Source: Lacinutrix sp. C3R15
GTDB lineage: Bacteria > Bacteroidota > Bacteroidia > Flavobacteriales > Flavobacteriaceae
Direction of reading: 5' to 3'
Assembly: GCF_018860825.1 (NCBI RefSeq)
Contig: NZ_JAHKPZ010000012.1
Location: 372,001 to 436,000 of the forward strand
DNA length: 64,000 bases
Each line of letters starts with the position of its first letter. The stretch's first letter is position 1. This document shows, in pieces, positions 36,642-45,538 of this stretch. The position numbers were made by a program, and so were the translations under genes. The notes beneath the pieces were generated by a model. That model saw only the letters and a program-made list of their open reading frames with translations, was not told the DNA's origin and searched no databases.

Positions 36642-37069
36642 TTTTATTTTATTTCTTAGTTAATCGTGTTGCTAGTTATAGTACATGCATTACTTTGTTG
36701 TGTATAATCAACATACTTTTATTTATACAAATATATAATAATAAGGCAGTTTTATTAAAAACAGAAGTAGATGTGTTAAAAATTAATATTCAAATAACAC
36801 ATTAGGCTATCAACTACTTGAATTTATTTATCAAAAAAAATTAGTTCGATTTTTTATTTTTAGTTTCCTTTATTTAAAGGTTTGTATTTTTTTTACTTCT
36901 TTCTACTTGGTAACACATTGCTTTGCTGAGGACTTAAAACAATTAAGTATTGAATTGTTTCAATTGGAAATAAGCAAAGCATTAAAACCAACTTTTCAAC
37001 CTTTTAAAACAGGCTTATTCCATTTTGCAATTCAAGATCCAGATATTGCAGGACTGGTAGCTAAAGTTT
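36642..37069. other. Long intergenic region with a possible gene remnant
   Basis: An AT-rich spacer upstream of the SDR gene. It contains an inverted repeat TGTGTTA (36772-36778) / TAACACA (36795-36801), which could be an operator for the divergent SDR promoter. From about 36907 on the plus strand there is protein-like sequence (PFKTGLFHFAIQDPDIAGLVAKVF) without a proper start; its end runs antisense to the VOC gene. Confidence 0.35.
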
Positions 37070-37456
37070 TTAGGATGGATCATTATTTATTTCAATCCAA
37101 TAACCATTAGGATCTTGAAAATAAACTTGTTGAATACCATCTTTACGCACATAGTCTTTATTTGCTGTGCCAAGCCAATCACTATATTCTATATTTAAAG
37201 TTTTTAAATGACTTACAAACAAAGCTAAATCTGCTATAGCTAAAGCAAAATGTACTGCTTTATTGGTTTTTACTTCTAAATTTGGTCTAGGAATTAAATG
37301 TAATTGCTTGCCTTCTCCTAAAGCAAGCCATCTGGTTTTAGAATTAGAAGCTGTATTTTCAATTTCTTTAAACTTAAATACCTTTTGATAAAACGCTACA
37401 GATTCGTCAACGTCTTTTACAGAAAGTGCAATGTGATTAAATGAAAATGAAAACAT
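37070..37456 (-). CDS. VOC (glyoxalase/bleomycin-resistance fold) protein
   Basis: A 128-residue single-module protein. The fold is shown by FNHIALSVKDVDESVAFYQKVF at the N-terminus, AVHFALAIADLALFVSHL in the middle and QQVYFQDPNGYWIEI at the end, giving His, His and Glu positions for a metal. I start at 37456 (MFSFSFNHIAL); the upstream ATG adds a non-family hydrophobic leader. Substrate unknown. Confidence 0.85.
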   Translation of the reverse strand: MFSFSFNHIALSVKDVDESVAFYQKVFKFKEIENTASNSKTRWLALGEGKQLHLIPRPNLEVKTNKAVHFALAIADLALFVSHLKTLNIEYSDWLGTANKDYVRKDGIQQVYFQDPNGYWIEINNDPS

Positions 37457-37564
37457 ATTTTTAAACTTTTTTAGAAAAAATATCAGCAATAGTATTTAAT
37501 ACTTATTTATAGGCAAACTTGAAAAACAAAATGTATAACGAAAAATATATTGCTCATGGGTATT

Positions 37565-39133
37565 CTAATCTTCTACTCGATTTAAATCTAGATCATGAAA
37601 ATCGAAACTAAAGTCAATATTAGGAGAAATACCTTTCATTGCAATTTGTTGAGCCTTTTGATTTTCGTCTAGAGTAAAAGTTACAAAAGCATCGGCATTC
37701 ATATCTTGATATTCCCATTTAATGGCAAAGGTTTCGTCTTTATAAAATTGTAAAGCTCCATTTAGTTTTGGAGATCTATGAAATTGCAACCATAGTTGAT
37801 CTCTTTTCATAAAAACTTCACAAGTACCAAACCAATTATCTTTGTAAACCCCAATATATTTTTGAGTATCTATAGGGTTACTTGCATTGTTTTTAACTGT
37901 TTCCCATACTTTATCTGTAATAGCATCTCCTTTTTTTGCTTTAGATTTTAAGTAATCAGCATATTTATCTATCCATTTAAAATCGTCTAATTCTAAATAC
38001 TCATCTAAAATAGTTTGCGAAACCGAAGAAAACAATCCTGCTCCATCATCACTTGTATTGGTTAAAATAACAATACCTAAATCCATATCTGGAATTAAAA
38101 CCGTTTGTGAGAGCATTCCTGGTAAACCACCTGTATGCTCTACTTTCATATTACCAAGCACATCAGACAAAAACCAACCTAAACCGTATCCTGAAAAATG
38201 CGAATTATATCTTGGGTTTTTATTTACTCCCATAACGGTATGCATTTTCCACATTTCGTCATGATTGGTAGCTGTAAAAAGTTCTTTTTCTAGGTTTTCG
38301 CCATATTTACCTGCGTTTAAATGCAAAAGCATCCATTGGCATAAATCGTCTACATTAGAAAAAATACCACCTGCTGCTCCATTCATCATTTCTTTAAAGG
38401 TTGGTATTACTTGTATTTCTCCTTTTTCAGTAGAGTGTGAAGCAGATAAGTTAGTCGTATCTTTTATTGCTGCTAAAGAGGCATAGGTATTATCCATTCC
38501 TAAAGGCTCCAGAATACGTGTTTTAGTAAATGCTTCCCAAGTCATACCACTTTTTCTAGCAATTAATTCTCCTGCTACAAGGTATAGTAAGTTATCATAG
38601 TCCCATTTGGTTCTAAAGGCAGAAGATGCTTTAAAATGTTGAAAACTGGACAATAAATCGTTCATTGTAAAATCGGTTCCGTCAGGAAAAAACATTAAAT
38701 CGCCCATTCCTAAAGGCAAGCCGCTTCGATGGGTTACTAAATCTAGAATACTAAAATTATCTTCTACATAATCATTATACATGGTAAATTCTGGAATATG
38801 ATCTTTTACTTTATCTTCCCAATTTATTTTACCTTCTTCTACTAAAATTGCCAATCCTGCAGTTGTAAATGCTTTACTGTTGGATGCAATTGCAAATTGT
38901 GTATGCTCATTTACTGGAGCTTTAGTTTTTATAGATTTTACACCATAGCCTTTGTTATGAATTATCTTGCCATCTTTAACAACTGCAACTGCTGCACCTG
39001 CAACTTGAAACTTGGTCATGGCATAATTAACAATAGAGTCAATTTGTTGTGTAGTAACTTGTGCATGTATACTATTAGTTACTAAAAACAAAGTGAAAAA
39101 TATACTTAAAATAGTGGTTTTAAATAATGTCAT
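37565..39133 (-). CDS. Exported serine hydrolase, class C beta-lactamase-like
   Basis: A 522-residue protein with a signal peptide (LFLVTNSIHAQ). The beta-lactamase/penicillin-binding fold spans ~25-380 with S-x-x-K (ASNSKAFT) and Y-x-N (YDNLLYLV); HTGGLPG fits the third motif. The C-terminal ~100 residues (YIGVYKDNWFGTCEVFMKRDQLWLQF) form a DUF3471-like lipocalin-type domain. Such proteins are D-amino peptidases or esterases more often than true beta-lactamases. Confidence 0.92.
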   Translation of the reverse strand: MTLFKTTILSIFFTLFLVTNSIHAQVTTQQIDSIVNYAMTKFQVAGAAVAVVKDGKIIHNKGYGVKSIKTKAPVNEHTQFAIASNSKAFTTAGLAILVEEGKINWEDKVKDHIPEFTMYNDYVEDNFSILDLVTHRSGLPLGMGDLMFFPDGTDFTMNDLLSSFQHFKASSAFRTKWDYDNLLYLVAGELIARKSGMTWEAFTKTRILEPLGMDNTYASLAAIKDTTNLSASHSTEKGEIQVIPTFKEMMNGAAGGIFSNVDDLCQWMLLHLNAGKYGENLEKELFTATNHDEMWKMHTVMGVNKNPRYNSHFSGYGLGWFLSDVLGNMKVEHTGGLPGMLSQTVLIPDMDLGIVILTNTSDDGAGLFSSVSQTILDEYLELDDFKWIDKYADYLKSKAKKGDAITDKVWETVKNNASNPIDTQKYIGVYKDNWFGTCEVFMKRDQLWLQFHRSPKLNGALQFYKDETFAIKWEYQDMNADAFVTFTLDENQKAQQIAMKGISPNIDFSFDFHDLDLNRVED

Positions 39134-39175
39134 ATAATTTTGATTGATAGATTAATAGCTGTTTTAAAGATACAC

Positions 39176-40411
39176 TTATTTCTTGTTTTTTTCTGCAATC
39201 CACTTACTCATAAATTTAGTGCTTTGCAAGGTATGATGCATAAGCATTTGTCCTGTAAAATTATTTTGTCTGTGCGTTTTTAGTTGCTCAACAGTTGTTT
39301 CAAGAACATCAATAAACCCTTTCTTAATTTCGTTTTTATTAAAACGTGTATTAAGTACCTGAAATCCGTTTTTTTGTTTCTCTTTCCAGAGTATTTCTTC
39401 TTGATAAAGAGCAACTGCTTTGTTTGCAAAATCTAGCGGATTATCTACAATAAACCCATTAGGTTCTAGAATACCATACATACCTTCTGCTCCAATAGAT
39501 GTAGTTATACAAGGTGTTCCGTTTTGCATAGCTTCTACTAGTTTTCCTTTTAATCCTGCACCAAAACGTATTGCTGCTAAACAGACTTTTGCTTGCTGCA
39601 TCACTAGGTTTGCATCTTCTGCAAAACCTTTTATTAAAAAACCTTCTTTTTTATTGTGTAGCTGATTTACTTTTTGACTAGAATACGATCCGTAAATATG
39701 CATTTCGGCTTTTGGCAATTGTTTTCTAATTAATGGCCAAATGGTTTCTTTTAAGTATAAAACCGAATTGTAATTAGGTTCATGTATAAAATTACCAATA
39801 GTTATAAAATGTTCTCGTTTTTGAAAAGTTGGTAATCTCTTGATTGCTTCTAAAGAAACACTATCAATCATAAATGGCAAATAATGCAATAAAGCAGCAT
39901 CTACTTTAAAACTATTTTTTAAAATTTCTATCTCTGCTTTAGAAATAATTAAACTTACATCACATCTATATATACTAGCAATTTCGCGTTTTGCTGTATC
40001 ATTAAATAAATAAGAAGCATCAAAAGGCTGTTTGTCTTTAAAAGCTTGCTGTCTTCCTTTTCGTAAAGCGTGTAAATCTTCGGTATCTAGAATACGTAAA
40101 GCATCTGGACAAGTTTCTGCTACACGCCAACCAAATTGCTCTTCCATCATAAAGCGATCAAAAAGCACAACATCTGGATTTAGGTTTTCTATAAAAACAT
40201 TAAAACTCGTATTATTTAATTCGATAGCAACTTGCTCAACTCCAATGGTTGTTAAGTTAAAAGCATTGTCACTTTTAGCACAAGGGCTAGCAAAAGTAAT
40301 GCTAAATTTTTGTTCTTGAAATAGTTGTATAAGCTGCATCATCCTGCTTCCTGCCGCAGAACTTTTAGGTTCTGGCCATACAAAACCAATAATTAAGAGT
40401 TTTTTTATCAC
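39176..40411 (-). CDS. Glycosyltransferase, GT-B fold (GT4-like)
   Basis: A 411-residue cytoplasmic enzyme. The N-terminal half begins LLIIGFVWPEPKSSAAGSRM, typical of group 1 transferases. The C-terminal half carries the sugar-nucleotide site (GLKGKLVEAMQNGTPCITTSIGAEGM), a good GT4 match. Acceptor unknown; no polysaccharide cluster surrounds it. Confidence 0.88.
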   Translation of the reverse strand: MIKKLLIIGFVWPEPKSSAAGSRMMQLIQLFQEQKFSITFASPCAKSDNAFNLTTIGVEQVAIELNNTSFNVFIENLNPDVVLFDRFMMEEQFGWRVAETCPDALRILDTEDLHALRKGRQQAFKDKQPFDASYLFNDTAKREIASIYRCDVSLIISKAEIEILKNSFKVDAALLHYLPFMIDSVSLEAIKRLPTFQKREHFITIGNFIHEPNYNSVLYLKETIWPLIRKQLPKAEMHIYGSYSSQKVNQLHNKKEGFLIKGFAEDANLVMQQAKVCLAAIRFGAGLKGKLVEAMQNGTPCITTSIGAEGMYGILEPNGFIVDNPLDFANKAVALYQEEILWKEKQKNGFQVLNTRFNKNEIKKGFIDVLETTVEQLKTHRQNNFTGQMLMHHTLQSTKFMSKWIAEKNKK

Positions 40412-40460
40412 AAATGTGCAATATTTTTTGTGTTATTAAAGAGCAATTACTGCCAAGCTA

Positions 40461-40934
40461 TTATTCTGGTTTTGGTAATAAACTATATTTTATACGTACA
40501 TTTTTTGCCCAACTAATTACAGATGCTATTTGAGCGTCTGTAAGATTTGCTTCAGCATGTGCCCATGTGTAAGAATTTAATGGCATTTCTTTTGTTTCTA
40601 CCATTTCTATAAGTTCTTCAAACTTATGGTCTTTCTTTTTTACAGAGTTAGCTTCCCAGCCAGAAACATTAAAATGTTTTTTTCCATGTTTAACATGATC
40701 TGCCAACCAATAATTTACTGGAGTTATTTTGTTATACCAAGGATAGTTAGTTACATCACTATGGCAGTCATAACAGCTGGTTTGCAAAATAAGCTTTACA
40801 TCTTCTGGCGGATTGGTTTCGGTTTCAAAAGCTGTAATAGATGTTAGTTCTCCTTCATTTCTTTCTGGCCCAAAAAATTGAGCTATTACAAATACTATGA
40901 GTAAAAGTAAAAGTATTTTTTTTATAATTTTCAT
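40461..40934 (-). CDS. Haem-binding-domain protein with a CxxCH motif
   Basis: A 157-residue protein with an N-terminal membrane anchor (ILLLLLIVFVIAQFF) and the haem-binding-domain signature SCYDCHSDVTNYPWYNKITPVNYWLADHVKHGKKHFNVSGW. CYDCH attaches c-type haem covalently outside the cytoplasm. It is probably a periplasmic electron-transfer or sensing protein anchored to the inner membrane. Single gene, divergent from the next. Confidence 0.9.
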   Translation of the reverse strand: MKIIKKILLLLLIVFVIAQFFGPERNEGELTSITAFETETNPPEDVKLILQTSCYDCHSDVTNYPWYNKITPVNYWLADHVKHGKKHFNVSGWEANSVKKKDHKFEELIEMVETKEMPLNSYTWAHAEANLTDAQIASVISWAKNVRIKYSLLPKPE

Positions 40935-40978
40935 CTATGTATTTTTTATTAATTTAGACATTAAAAATACTAAATCTT

Positions 40979-41551
40979 TTGACTTCAGACCAACTATATC
41001 AGGAATTAAATTATGTAAATCATTCGCGCGAAAAGCGTTTATATTACGCAAATTTACTAATAGATAATCCTGAATGGATACCTAAAATTTTAGAAATACT
41101 TTTTAAGGTAAATGATAAAATTTCACCACGAGCAGCTTGGGTTTTGGAGTTTATGTGCAAAGAGAATTTAGAAAAACTGATTCCGTATTTAGATACTTTT
41201 ACCCAAAACATACACCAAGTACACCAAGATTCTGCAGTACGACCTGTAGCTAAAATTTGTGAGTATTTAATAAAAGCTTATTATACTAAAGCAGAAAATA
41301 GAATACAAAAAGAATTACTACCTAAACATCGTGAAAAAATTATTGAAGTCTGTTTTGATTATATGATTAATGACGAAAAAATTGCACCAAAAGCATATGC
41401 TATGAATACATTGTATTTACTAGGTAAAGATTATGACTGGATTCATCCAGAACTGGTTTTAATTTTAGAGCGTGACTACCAAATGCAAAGTTCTGGTTAT
41501 AAAGCAAGAGCTAAGCATATTATTAAAAAGATAAAATCGAAAAAATCATAA
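40979..41551 (+). CDS. HEAT-like helical protein upstream of purB
   Basis: A 190-residue soluble, mostly helical protein (YANLLIDNPEWIPKILEILFKVNDKISPRAAWVLEFMC; KLIPYLDTF; KAYAMNTLYLLGKDYDWIHPELVLIL) with the spacing of armadillo/HEAT repeats. No enzymatic motif. It starts with TTG; no ATG gives a full repeat. purB follows 65 bases later with its own promoter. Function unknown. Confidence 0.75.
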   Translation: MTSDQLYQELNYVNHSREKRLYYANLLIDNPEWIPKILEILFKVNDKISPRAAWVLEFMCKENLEKLIPYLDTFTQNIHQVHQDSAVRPVAKICEYLIKAYYTKAENRIQKELLPKHREKIIEVCFDYMINDEKIAPKAYAMNTLYLLGKDYDWIHPELVLILERDYQMQSSGYKARAKHIIKKIKSKKS

Positions 41552-41582
41552 TTCTAAATTCGTAATTAGTAATACAAAAACC

Positions 41583-41590
41583 TATCTTTG
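41583..41590 (+). promoter_or_regulatory. -7 element of purB
   Basis: TATCTTTG, a full match to TAnnTTTG, gives a ~20-base leader for purB. Confidence 0.5.
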
Positions 41591-41616
41591 AAACTTCTAA
41601 AAAAACAACACAAACT

Positions 41617-42960
41617 ATGTCTTTAAACACATTAAATGCCATTTCACCAATTGATGGACGATACAGAAATAAGGTGGATGAATTAGGTAACTATTTTAGC
41701 GAAGAAGCACTTATAAAATATCGTGTTTTAGTTGAAATTGAATACTTTATTGCGCTTTGCGAAATACCTTTGCCACAACTAAAATCTATAAACACAACTG
41801 TTTTTGAAGATTTAAGAGCTATTTATAAAGAATTTTCTACAGAAGATGCTTTAGCAATTAAAGACATTGAAAAAGTTACCAACCATGATGTAAAAGCTGT
41901 TGAATATTTTATCAAAGACAAATTTGACAAGCTAGAATTACAAGAATACAAAGAGTTTATTCACTTTGGTTTAACCTCTCAAGATATTAACAATACAGCA
42001 ATTCCGTTAAGCATTAAAGAGGCTATGAATGATGTATATGTTCCTGAATATCTTACGCTTCTTAACCGATTAAAAGAATTGGTAAACGAGTGGTCACAAA
42101 TTTCTATGCTAGCAAGAACACATGGTCAGCCAGCTTCTCCTACACGATTAGGTAAAGAAATTGAAGTATTTGTGGTACGCTTACAAGAACAATTTAATTT
42201 ATTAAATGATGTGCCAAGTGCTGCAAAATTTGGTGGAGCAACAGGAAACTATAATGCGCATAAAGTAGCATACCCAACTATAGACTGGAAAGCTTTTGGT
42301 AGCGCTTTTGTACAAGAAAAATTAGGCTTACACCACTCCTTCCCTACTACACAAATTGAGCACTATGACCATATGGCTGCTTTATTTGATGCTTTAAAAC
42401 GTATTAATAATATTGTTTTAGATTTAGATAGAGATATCTGGACCTACGTGTCTATGGATTATTTTAAGCAAAAAATTAAAGCTGGTGAAGTTGGTAGTAG
42501 CGCAATGCCTCACAAAGTTAACCCTATAGATTTTGAAAACTCTGAAGGAAACCTTGGTATTGCCAATGCTATTTTTGAACATTTAGCAGCTAAATTACCT
42601 GTATCAAGACTACAACGTGATTTAACAGACAGTACTGTTTTACGTAATGTTGGTGTTCCTTTTGGGCATACTTTAATTGCTTTTAAAAGCACCTTAAAAG
42701 GCTTAAATAAATTATTGTTAAACGAAGACAAATTTGCTCAAGATTTAGAAAACAATTGGGCTGTTGTTGCAGAAGCAATTCAAACCATTTTAAGAAGAGA
42801 GGCTTACCCAAACCCTTATGAAGCTTTAAAAGGTTTAACAAGAACAAACGAAAAAATTACGCAACAGTCTATTTCAAATTTTATTGATACCTTAGAGGTT
42901 TCTAACGAAATTAAGGAAGAACTAAAAGTAATTACGCCTAGTAATTATACTGGAATATAA
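41617..42960 (+). CDS. purB: Adenylosuccinate lyase
   Basis: A 447-residue fumarase-superfamily enzyme that releases fumarate at two steps of purine synthesis. Motifs: SPIDGRYRNKVDELGNYFSEEAL, TSQDINNTA, ARTHGQPASPTRLGKE, and the signature GSSAMPHKVNPIDFENSEGN with the catalytic Ser loop. The SPIDGRY start and length match the E. coli-type subfamily. Own promoter. Confidence 0.97.
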   Translation: MSLNTLNAISPIDGRYRNKVDELGNYFSEEALIKYRVLVEIEYFIALCEIPLPQLKSINTTVFEDLRAIYKEFSTEDALAIKDIEKVTNHDVKAVEYFIKDKFDKLELQEYKEFIHFGLTSQDINNTAIPLSIKEAMNDVYVPEYLTLLNRLKELVNEWSQISMLARTHGQPASPTRLGKEIEVFVVRLQEQFNLLNDVPSAAKFGGATGNYNAHKVAYPTIDWKAFGSAFVQEKLGLHHSFPTTQIEHYDHMAALFDALKRINNIVLDLDRDIWTYVSMDYFKQKIKAGEVGSSAMPHKVNPIDFENSEGNLGIANAIFEHLAAKLPVSRLQRDLTDSTVLRNVGVPFGHTLIAFKSTLKGLNKLLLNEDKFAQDLENNWAVVAEAIQTILRREAYPNPYEALKGLTRTNEKITQQSISNFIDTLEVSNEIKEELKVITPSNYTGI

Positions 42961-42974
42961 ACTTATTTAATACT

Positions 42975-43202
42975 ATGCTTACAGACAAACAATCATTACT
43001 AATTATAGGTATTTTTACTTTTTTTTTTGTTTTCTTTGGTATACTAGGCATATTAGAAAATATTTTTATTGCAGCACCAATGCTTATAGGCTTTTTCACT
43101 TTAATTATTAATTTAATTATAACCAAAAGAGTTTCTGAAGAAGAAGAAAACAAACTTGAAGAAAAAAAAGTTTCTATAGAAGAAACGCAAAAAAGTAATT
43201 AA
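42975..43202 (+). CDS. Small two-helix membrane protein (75 residues)
   Basis: Two hydrophobic segments (LLIIGIFTFFFVFFGILGIL; FIAAPMLIGFFTLIINLII) and a highly charged C-terminal tail (EEEENKLEEKKVSIEETQ). It lies 14 bases after purB and before a strong terminator, so it is probably the last gene of the purB transcript. No family recognised. Confidence 0.7.
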   Translation: MLTDKQSLLIIGIFTFFFVFFGILGILENIFIAAPMLIGFFTLIINLIITKRVSEEEENKLEEKKVSIEETQKSN

Positions 43203-43268
43203 TTTACAAACCTGAACTTGTTTTCAGATTCTAAAATAAATACGCATAAAAATTAAAATATTACTATA

Positions 43269-43300
43269 AAAAAAGCTTACCAAAACGGTAAGCTTTTTTA
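43269..43300. terminator. Strong terminator after the purB transcript
   Basis: A 13-bp stem AAAAAAGCTTACC / GGTAAGCTTTTTT with a 5-base loop, between convergent units. Confidence 0.9.
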
Positions 43301-43322
43301 TTAAAAATTAATGGGTAATTAT

Positions 43323-43865
43323 TTATTTAAAAAAATTAATAATTCCTTTTAATTGTGTTTCATCTACTTTTCCTTTGTTCATAGATTCTGCTAGTCGTAC
43401 TAGTTTTGCTGGACTCATATCGTCTCCTAAAACACGTAAAACACCAAAACCATATTCTTTAGAGCTTCCAAAAATGATAAACTCATCGGCTAGATTGTCA
43501 TCACCAATATATTTAAGTTCTAATTTAGAACCAAACATATTAAAATCACCAAGTTCAATATACTTTTCATCTTCTAAAATAGAGGCTACTTTAGCTTTTT
43601 CTACTTGGTAGGTTTCTTGATTAGTAGAATCTAATTTAAAGCCTAAAAAGTTTAATTTATCTACCGACTTGTATGCTTCTTTTTCATCTGCAGTTAAATC
43701 TGCATTTTCAAAATCTACAATGCTTGTTGGTATATCTACTGTTGTAAAATTAGGAGATTCTTGATTGTCTACAAAATACGTTTGTAAAGATTGCTTATTA
43801 CTACAACTTACTAGCAAGGTAATTGCTAGTAAACTGTAACATAATGTTTTGATTGATGGTTTCAT
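43323..43865 (-). CDS. DUF4252 lipoprotein
   Basis: A 180-residue lipoprotein with lipobox at C21 (LLVSC). The body (ELGDFNMFGSKLELKYIGDDNLADEFIIFGSSKEYGFGVLRVLGDDMSPAKLVRLAES) fits DUF4252, a Bacteroidota family of unknown function often linked to ECF sigma factors. Last gene of a four-gene minus-strand operon, 4 bases after another DUF4252 gene. Confidence 0.85.
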   Translation of the reverse strand: MKPSIKTLCYSLLAITLLVSCSNKQSLQTYFVDNQESPNFTTVDIPTSIVDFENADLTADEKEAYKSVDKLNFLGFKLDSTNQETYQVEKAKVASILEDEKYIELGDFNMFGSKLELKYIGDDNLADEFIIFGSSKEYGFGVLRVLGDDMSPAKLVRLAESMNKGKVDETQLKGIINFFK

Positions 43866-43869
43866 AGTT

Positions 43870-44430
43870 TTAATTTTTATCTTCTAAATGTTCCCCTCCT
43901 GGTATATTCATTTTCTTGGTAAGTTTAGAGATTTGTTTTAAATCAATATCTCCTGTTAAAGAAACAATTACGGTTTCAAATTTACGTTGCTCACCATTTA
44001 TAGAAACATTAGAGCCTTCCATATGTTGACTAATTCCGTTTACAAAAATTAAAAGCTCTTGTACATGGTCTTCGTCTTTTCCTTCTTTTACATAAAACTT
44101 AATTACGGTTCCATCATCTTTTACCTCCATTAACTCTTCTAAACTACTCGCTTTTGAGCTTACCCAAGAAGTAATATCTGCAGATATGTTACCTTTTTCT
44201 GTAATAATAGTTTTTAAACTAGTAATACTATTTACCATTTCAAGGTATTCTTTGGCTTCTGGATCATCGGTATCAATATCCATTTTTGCTAACATTTGAA
44301 ACATTTTTGGCTTGATGTTTACATAGGTTACATCTGCATTGTCGCTATATTTTGAAAATATATCTTGCGCCATGGATGTTAAAGGCATCATTAATAAAGC
44401 CATTACAACTAAAATTACATTCTTTTTCAT
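43870..44430 (-). CDS. DUF4252 exported protein
   Basis: Taken from the ATG at 44430, which gives the clean signal peptide MKKNVILVVMALLMMPLTSMAQ; an upstream ATG adds 11 residues. The 186-residue product has a DUF4252-type domain (IKPKMFQMLAKMD; SLEELMEVKDDGTVIKFYVKEGKDEDHVQELLIFVNG) and a G-D-I-D-L-K-Q-I-S ending typical of the family. It lacks a lipobox, so it is likely free in the periplasm. Probably a target or modulator of the sigma/anti-sigma pair encoded just upstream. Confidence 0.82.
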   Translation of the reverse strand: MKKNVILVVMALLMMPLTSMAQDIFSKYSDNADVTYVNIKPKMFQMLAKMDIDTDDPEAKEYLEMVNSITSLKTIITEKGNISADITSWVSSKASSLEELMEVKDDGTVIKFYVKEGKDEDHVQELLIFVNGISQHMEGSNVSINGEQRKFETVIVSLTGDIDLKQISKLTKKMNIPGGEHLEDKN

Positions 44431-44468
44431 TTTGCTTTTTTTATTATTTATTGTGGTGTTCATATTTT

Positions 44469-44906
44469 TTATTTTTTAAAGATTAGACTTGTTGTGTTTT
44501 CTACTTCTGCTAAATAATTAATACTTGAAGCGCCTTTATTGAACTGCGTAGAAATCATTTCTAAAGATTTTTTTACTTCAAGATATGCCATTTCAGGATC
44601 ATCATAAGTACCTAAATCTTCGGTAGAAGATTGCGGCGTTTTAAAATAAAATCCTATCATAAGAACTGCTACTGCTGCAACCGAAATCCATTTATACAAA
44701 TTGTTTTTGTTAGTTTTTAATGGAACGTCTTTAGTAAACTGCTCTTCTTGGCTTAGCGAAAAATAGGTAAACATAGGTTTATACATTTCTAAATGTGGCG
44801 CTACAGTCTCTTGTGTAAAATAGTTTTTTAACTGCTGCTCTTCTTTTAGCGATGTTTCACCATTGTGGTATTTTTCTAGTAATTGTTCTATATTATTTAA
44901 CACCAT
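44469..44906 (-). CDS. Probable membrane-anchored anti-sigma factor
   Basis: A 145-residue protein with a cytoplasmic N-terminal region (EQLLEKYHNGETSLKEEQQLKNYF), one transmembrane helix (~72-88, WISVAAVAVLMIGFYF) and a short outer domain. The N-terminal helix pattern is that of Bacteroidota anti-sigma-like proteins. It overlaps the sigma gene by 14 bases, as typical of sigma/anti-sigma pairs. No zinc motif. Assignment rests on context and topology. Confidence 0.7.
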   Translation of the reverse strand: MVLNNIEQLLEKYHNGETSLKEEQQLKNYFTQETVAPHLEMYKPMFTYFSLSQEEQFTKDVPLKTNKNNLYKWISVAAVAVLMIGFYFKTPQSSTEDLGTYDDPEMAYLEVKKSLEMISTQFNKGASSINYLAEVENTTSLIFKK

Positions 44907-45402
44907 AATTATGTGTTTTTGTTAATTTTTCTCGTATTGTTTTTCTTGCTCTAGACAATGCAACTCGCACTGCTGTATTATTCATATCAAGCATCTTGGC
45001 TATTTCGTCAAAATCATACTGCTCAATATCTCTTAATTGTATCACTAGCTTTTGCTGCTCTGGTAAATCTTCTATTATTTTAGCAACCCAATTTACACTA
45101 TCATTAAACTCTAATTGTTTTTGTAACGAGGTATTATTGTCTTGATAATTGCTATGTACTAACTTTAAATTTTGCGCTTGTTTCGATTTTAATTTATCTA
45201 AACAAAAATTCTTGGTCATGGTCATAGAAAATGCTTCTACGTTTTTATACTCTTGCATCTTCTTTTTATTTTTCCATAATTTTAAGAGTACTTCTTGTGT
45301 AGCATCTTCTGCTTCTTCTCTAGACACTAGCAATCGTTTTGCTAAACGAAAGACCTTATCTTTAAAAGGCATTACAATATGTAAAAACTCGGTTTGTGTC
45401 AT
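44893..45402 (-). CDS. ECF-type RNA polymerase sigma factor
   Basis: A 169-residue sigma-70-family protein. Region 2 (VFRLAKRLLVSREEAEDATQEVLLKLWKNKKKMQEYKNVEAFSMTMTKNFCLDKLK) and region 4 (LPEQQKLVIQLRDIEQYDFDEIAKMLDMNNTAVRVALSRARKTIREKL) are clear, with no region 1.1 or 3. It directs RNA polymerase to a small regulon, probably including its own operon, since a GTAAC-N16-CGTC element lies just upstream. Confidence 0.95.
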   Translation of the reverse strand: MTQTEFLHIVMPFKDKVFRLAKRLLVSREEAEDATQEVLLKLWKNKKKMQEYKNVEAFSMTMTKNFCLDKLKSKQAQNLKLVHSNYQDNNTSLQKQLEFNDSVNWVAKIIEDLPEQQKLVIQLRDIEQYDFDEIAKMLDMNNTAVRVALSRARKTIREKLTKTHNYGVK

Positions 45403-45451
45403 TATTTTTGGTTCTGGTTAAAAACAACTTGGTAAAGGCTGTTTATATTAT

Positions 45452-45476
45452 GACGAACAACTCTATATTTTGTTAC
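45452..45476 (-). promoter_or_regulatory. ECF-type promoter of the sigma operon
   Basis: On the minus strand GTAAC (45476-45472), a 16-base spacer and CGTC (45455-45452) match the general ECF promoter pattern exactly. The predicted start is near 45445, giving a ~43-base leader. This supports autoregulation of the operon. Confidence 0.65.
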
Positions 45477-45538
45477 AATTAATTTTTTGTTGCATATATA
45501 ATAAGTATTTTTAAAGGGAAAAAGAGACCTATTTTGCT

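Noticed and set aside
37565-39133. Antibiotic-resistance beta-lactamase
   Set aside because: The fold is shared by many esterases and peptidases, and the C-terminal DUF3471-like domain points away from resistance.
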